Both the position numbers and the translations under genes were made by a program. Shown one piece after another: positions 62,731 through 64,000 of a stretch of 64,000 nt of DNA. The first letter of the stretch is position 1. Every line of letters begins with the position of its first letter. Under the pieces are notes generated by a model that searched no databases, was not told where the DNA came from, and saw only the letters and a program-made list of their open reading frames with translations. This DNA is from Synergistaceae bacterium (GTDB lineage Bacteria > Synergistota > Synergistia > Synergistales > Aminobacteriaceae): the NCBI GenBank assembly GCA_018436595.1, contig JAHDLC010000002.1, positions 1 to 64,000 of the forward strand, given 5' to 3'.

Positions 62731-63507
62731 ATGGAAAAGAAAAAGAGAATTCGCTTCTTCTCGTTGATTGCGGTTACGGCTGTTTTCTTTGCCCTTCCCG
62801 GAAGGGCGGCTGCGGAAACAGTGGAAAAGAGGTTTGAGGATCTTGTCCTCCGGTACGGCGCACGGACCGAAGCCAGGGCTGGAGCGGCGGAATACCGTGC
62901 CGCTCTCGAGGCGGGGGCCGACAGGGTTTCCCCCTGGGAACTCTGGCGGTCACTTTTCCGTCCCGGGACGGAGCCCGAGAAAGGAGCGGCGAACGCCCTC
63001 TCCCTTCTCTCCCTCCTTGTGAAGGACGGTGACCCTGCCCGGTGGGACTCGGCCGCCGGCTTCCTCTACCCTTCAGAGACACCGAAACCCCTTGCCGCAG
63101 CCGATGCGGTCTACATGGCAGCCCTGTATCTCCTCAGGATGGAGGAGGATATGGCAGGCCACCTGGCGGCCTCGCTCTTCGAAGGGCTTCTCCAGTCGTC
63201 CCGGGCAAAGCACTTCTTTCTCACCACGGGACCGGCGGAATATGGCGTCCTGGTATCCGAAATGACCGCCCGGGGACTTCTCCCCTCCTTCGGCAAATGG
63301 CCGGAAAGCGCGCAGGCGGGCAGGCTGCCTTTCGCCGCTCCGGTCCGGGGCTGGGTCACCCACGGCAGGGCTCTTTCGGAGGATATGGTTTTTCTCGACG
63401 GGGCCGGCAGGCCTCAGTCGAACGGCACATACGCCTGGGACCGGAAGAGGGGCAGAATTTACACAGTAGTGGAGGAAAGGGATCCGTTCTTCATTCCCTG
63501 GGACTGA
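62731..63507 (+). CDS. Exported protein of unknown function
   Basis: 258 residues. Signal peptide: MEKKKRIR, hydrophobic core, GRAAAE cleavage region. The mature part is mostly helical with a repeated leucine/alanine-rich pattern to about residue 180, then a short C-terminal beta-rich part (WVTHGRALSEDMVFLDG...WDRKRGRIYTVVEE). No catalytic motif. ATG 62731 is chosen because GAGGAGG lies upstream. It is followed by a terminator and a convergent M23 peptidase. Confidence 0.7.
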   Translation: MEKKKRIRFFSLIAVTAVFFALPGRAAAETVEKRFEDLVLRYGARTEARAGAAEYRAALEAGADRVSPWELWRSLFRPGTEPEKGAANALSLLSLLVKDGDPARWDSAAGFLYPSETPKPLAAADAVYMAALYLLRMEEDMAGHLAASLFEGLLQSSRAKHFFLTTGPAEYGVLVSEMTARGLLPSFGKWPESAQAGRLPFAAPVRGWVTHGRALSEDMVFLDGAGRPQSNGTYAWDRKRGRIYTVVEERDPFFIPWD

Positions 63508-63517
63508 AACAGGAAAA

Positions 63518-63542
63518 ACCCCGGAACGATCCGGGGTTTTTT
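63518..63542. terminator. Intrinsic terminator
   Basis: ACCCCGG (63518-63524), loop AACGAT, CCGGGGT (63531-63537), A tract before and T tract after; works in both directions between convergent genes. Confidence 0.85.
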
Positions 63543-63590
63543 GTTGAGGAAAATCGAAGAAAAAATGTCAGGACTCGCCTGCCGCTTCAG

Positions 63591-64000
63591 CTATTTCGGC
63601 AGGAATTTCTCGGGGTTTACAGGCTTTCCCTTGATCAGGACGCTGAAATGGAGGTGATTGCAGGTTGTCCGCCCGGTTTTTCCCACCTTGGCGACAGGCT
63701 GTCCCCGCCGGACCCAGGCTCCCTTTTTCACCAGGTTCGCACAGTTGTGGCTGTACCGGGTGACGAACCCGTTGCCGTGGTCTATGGTGACTGTGTTTCC
63801 GAAACCGCGGATGACACCGGAAAAAATGACCCTTCCCGACCGGACTGCCAGGATGGGAGTTCCTGCCCGTGCGGGTATGTCGATGCCGTCATGGAGTCTT
63901 CCTCCTCTTGGTCCGAAGGGGGAGGAAACCCGCCCCTCGAGGGGCCTGATAAGGGGTTCGATTCCGTCTGCAAGGACCGCTTCCGCTTTTTTGGGAGGAG
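63591..64000 (-). CDS. M23-family metallopeptidase, 5' part beyond window
   Basis: The C-terminal 136 residues of a peptidoglycan endopeptidase (LytM fold); the stop is at 63591-63593 and the start lies beyond 64000. Zinc motifs are intact: LHDGIDIPA (HxxxD), TRYSHN and the HLHF motif (HxH). The region GPRGGRLHDGIDIPARAGTPILAVRSGRVIFSG is the canonical start of the domain. Whether it carries LysM, coiled-coil or a signal peptide cannot be seen. Confidence 0.92.
   Translation of the reverse strand, partial: PPKKAEAVLADGIEPLIRPLEGRVSSPFGPRGGRLHDGIDIPARAGTPILAVRSGRVIFSGVIRGFGNTVTIDHGNGFVTRYSHNCANLVKKGAWVRRGQPVAKVGKTGRTTCNHLHFSVLIKGKPVNPEKFLPK

Overview
The window is GC-rich, gene-dense bacterial chromosome carrying the replication-origin region. 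Free-living anaerobe or microaerophile traits are visible: a flavodiiron protein, a hybrid-cluster protein with its ferredoxin and Rrf2 regulator, a branched-chain amino-acid importer, pyroglutamyl peptidase, chemoreceptors and large hybrid sensor kinases. This mix fits an amino-acid-fermenting member of Synergistota best, but that placement is inference from gene content and style, not from a marker gene I could align.

Layout. 1-5.5 kb: truncated chemoreceptor, PilZ protein, an unrecognised two-gene unit and a polysaccharide deacetylase. 5.6-9.2 kb: GntR/FCD regulator, mannonate-dehydratase-like enzyme and sodium/solute symporter, probably a uronate unit. 9.2-14.3 kb: RNA uracil methyltransferase, flavodiiron protein, and a nitrilase overlapping a PLP decarboxylase-fold enzyme. 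14.3-20.4 kb: a trp operon (trpD-C-F-B-A plus a second trpB and a decayed trpA), preceded by a sigma-70-type promoter, a 15-codon leader peptide with three consecutive Trp codons, and two terminator-like hairpins. trpE and trpG are absent here. 20.5-23.4 kb: small secreted and unknown proteins and KduI. 23.4-25.9 kb: copper P-type ATPase and CopZ-like chaperone. 26.0-32.8 kb: a seven-gene unit joining a ribose-type (CUT2) ABC importer, a cytosolic paralogue of its binding protein, a PPC/DUF296 protein, an ECF substrate-capture protein and a single-chain EcfT-EcfA-EcfA fusion. This is the least conventional arrangement in the window.

33-46 kb: an M6-like putative protease with HDxxH in place of HExxH, a CGGC protein, a second chemoreceptor, an AT-rich island that may encode a small RNA, an Rrf2-ferredoxin-Hcp operon with a palindrome inside its promoter, a cupin, TrkH/TrkA potassium uptake and a four-PAS hybrid kinase. 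46-51 kb: a complete livHMGF-J operon. 51-59.4 kb: pcp, a DHH phosphoesterase, oriC, dnaA, a second DnaA-box cluster, dnaN, recF, mnmG and a DUF721/DciA-type gene. 59.4-64 kb: a second hybrid kinase ending in an Hpt domain, an unknown exported protein and a truncated M23 peptidase.

Functionally, amino-acid import and peptide processing (Liv, Pcp), tryptophan synthesis under leader-peptide control, uronate catabolism, copper and nitrosative/oxidative stress handling, and a dense set of environmental sensors sit around the origin. No tRNA, rRNA, CRISPR array, phage or insertion sequence was recognised.
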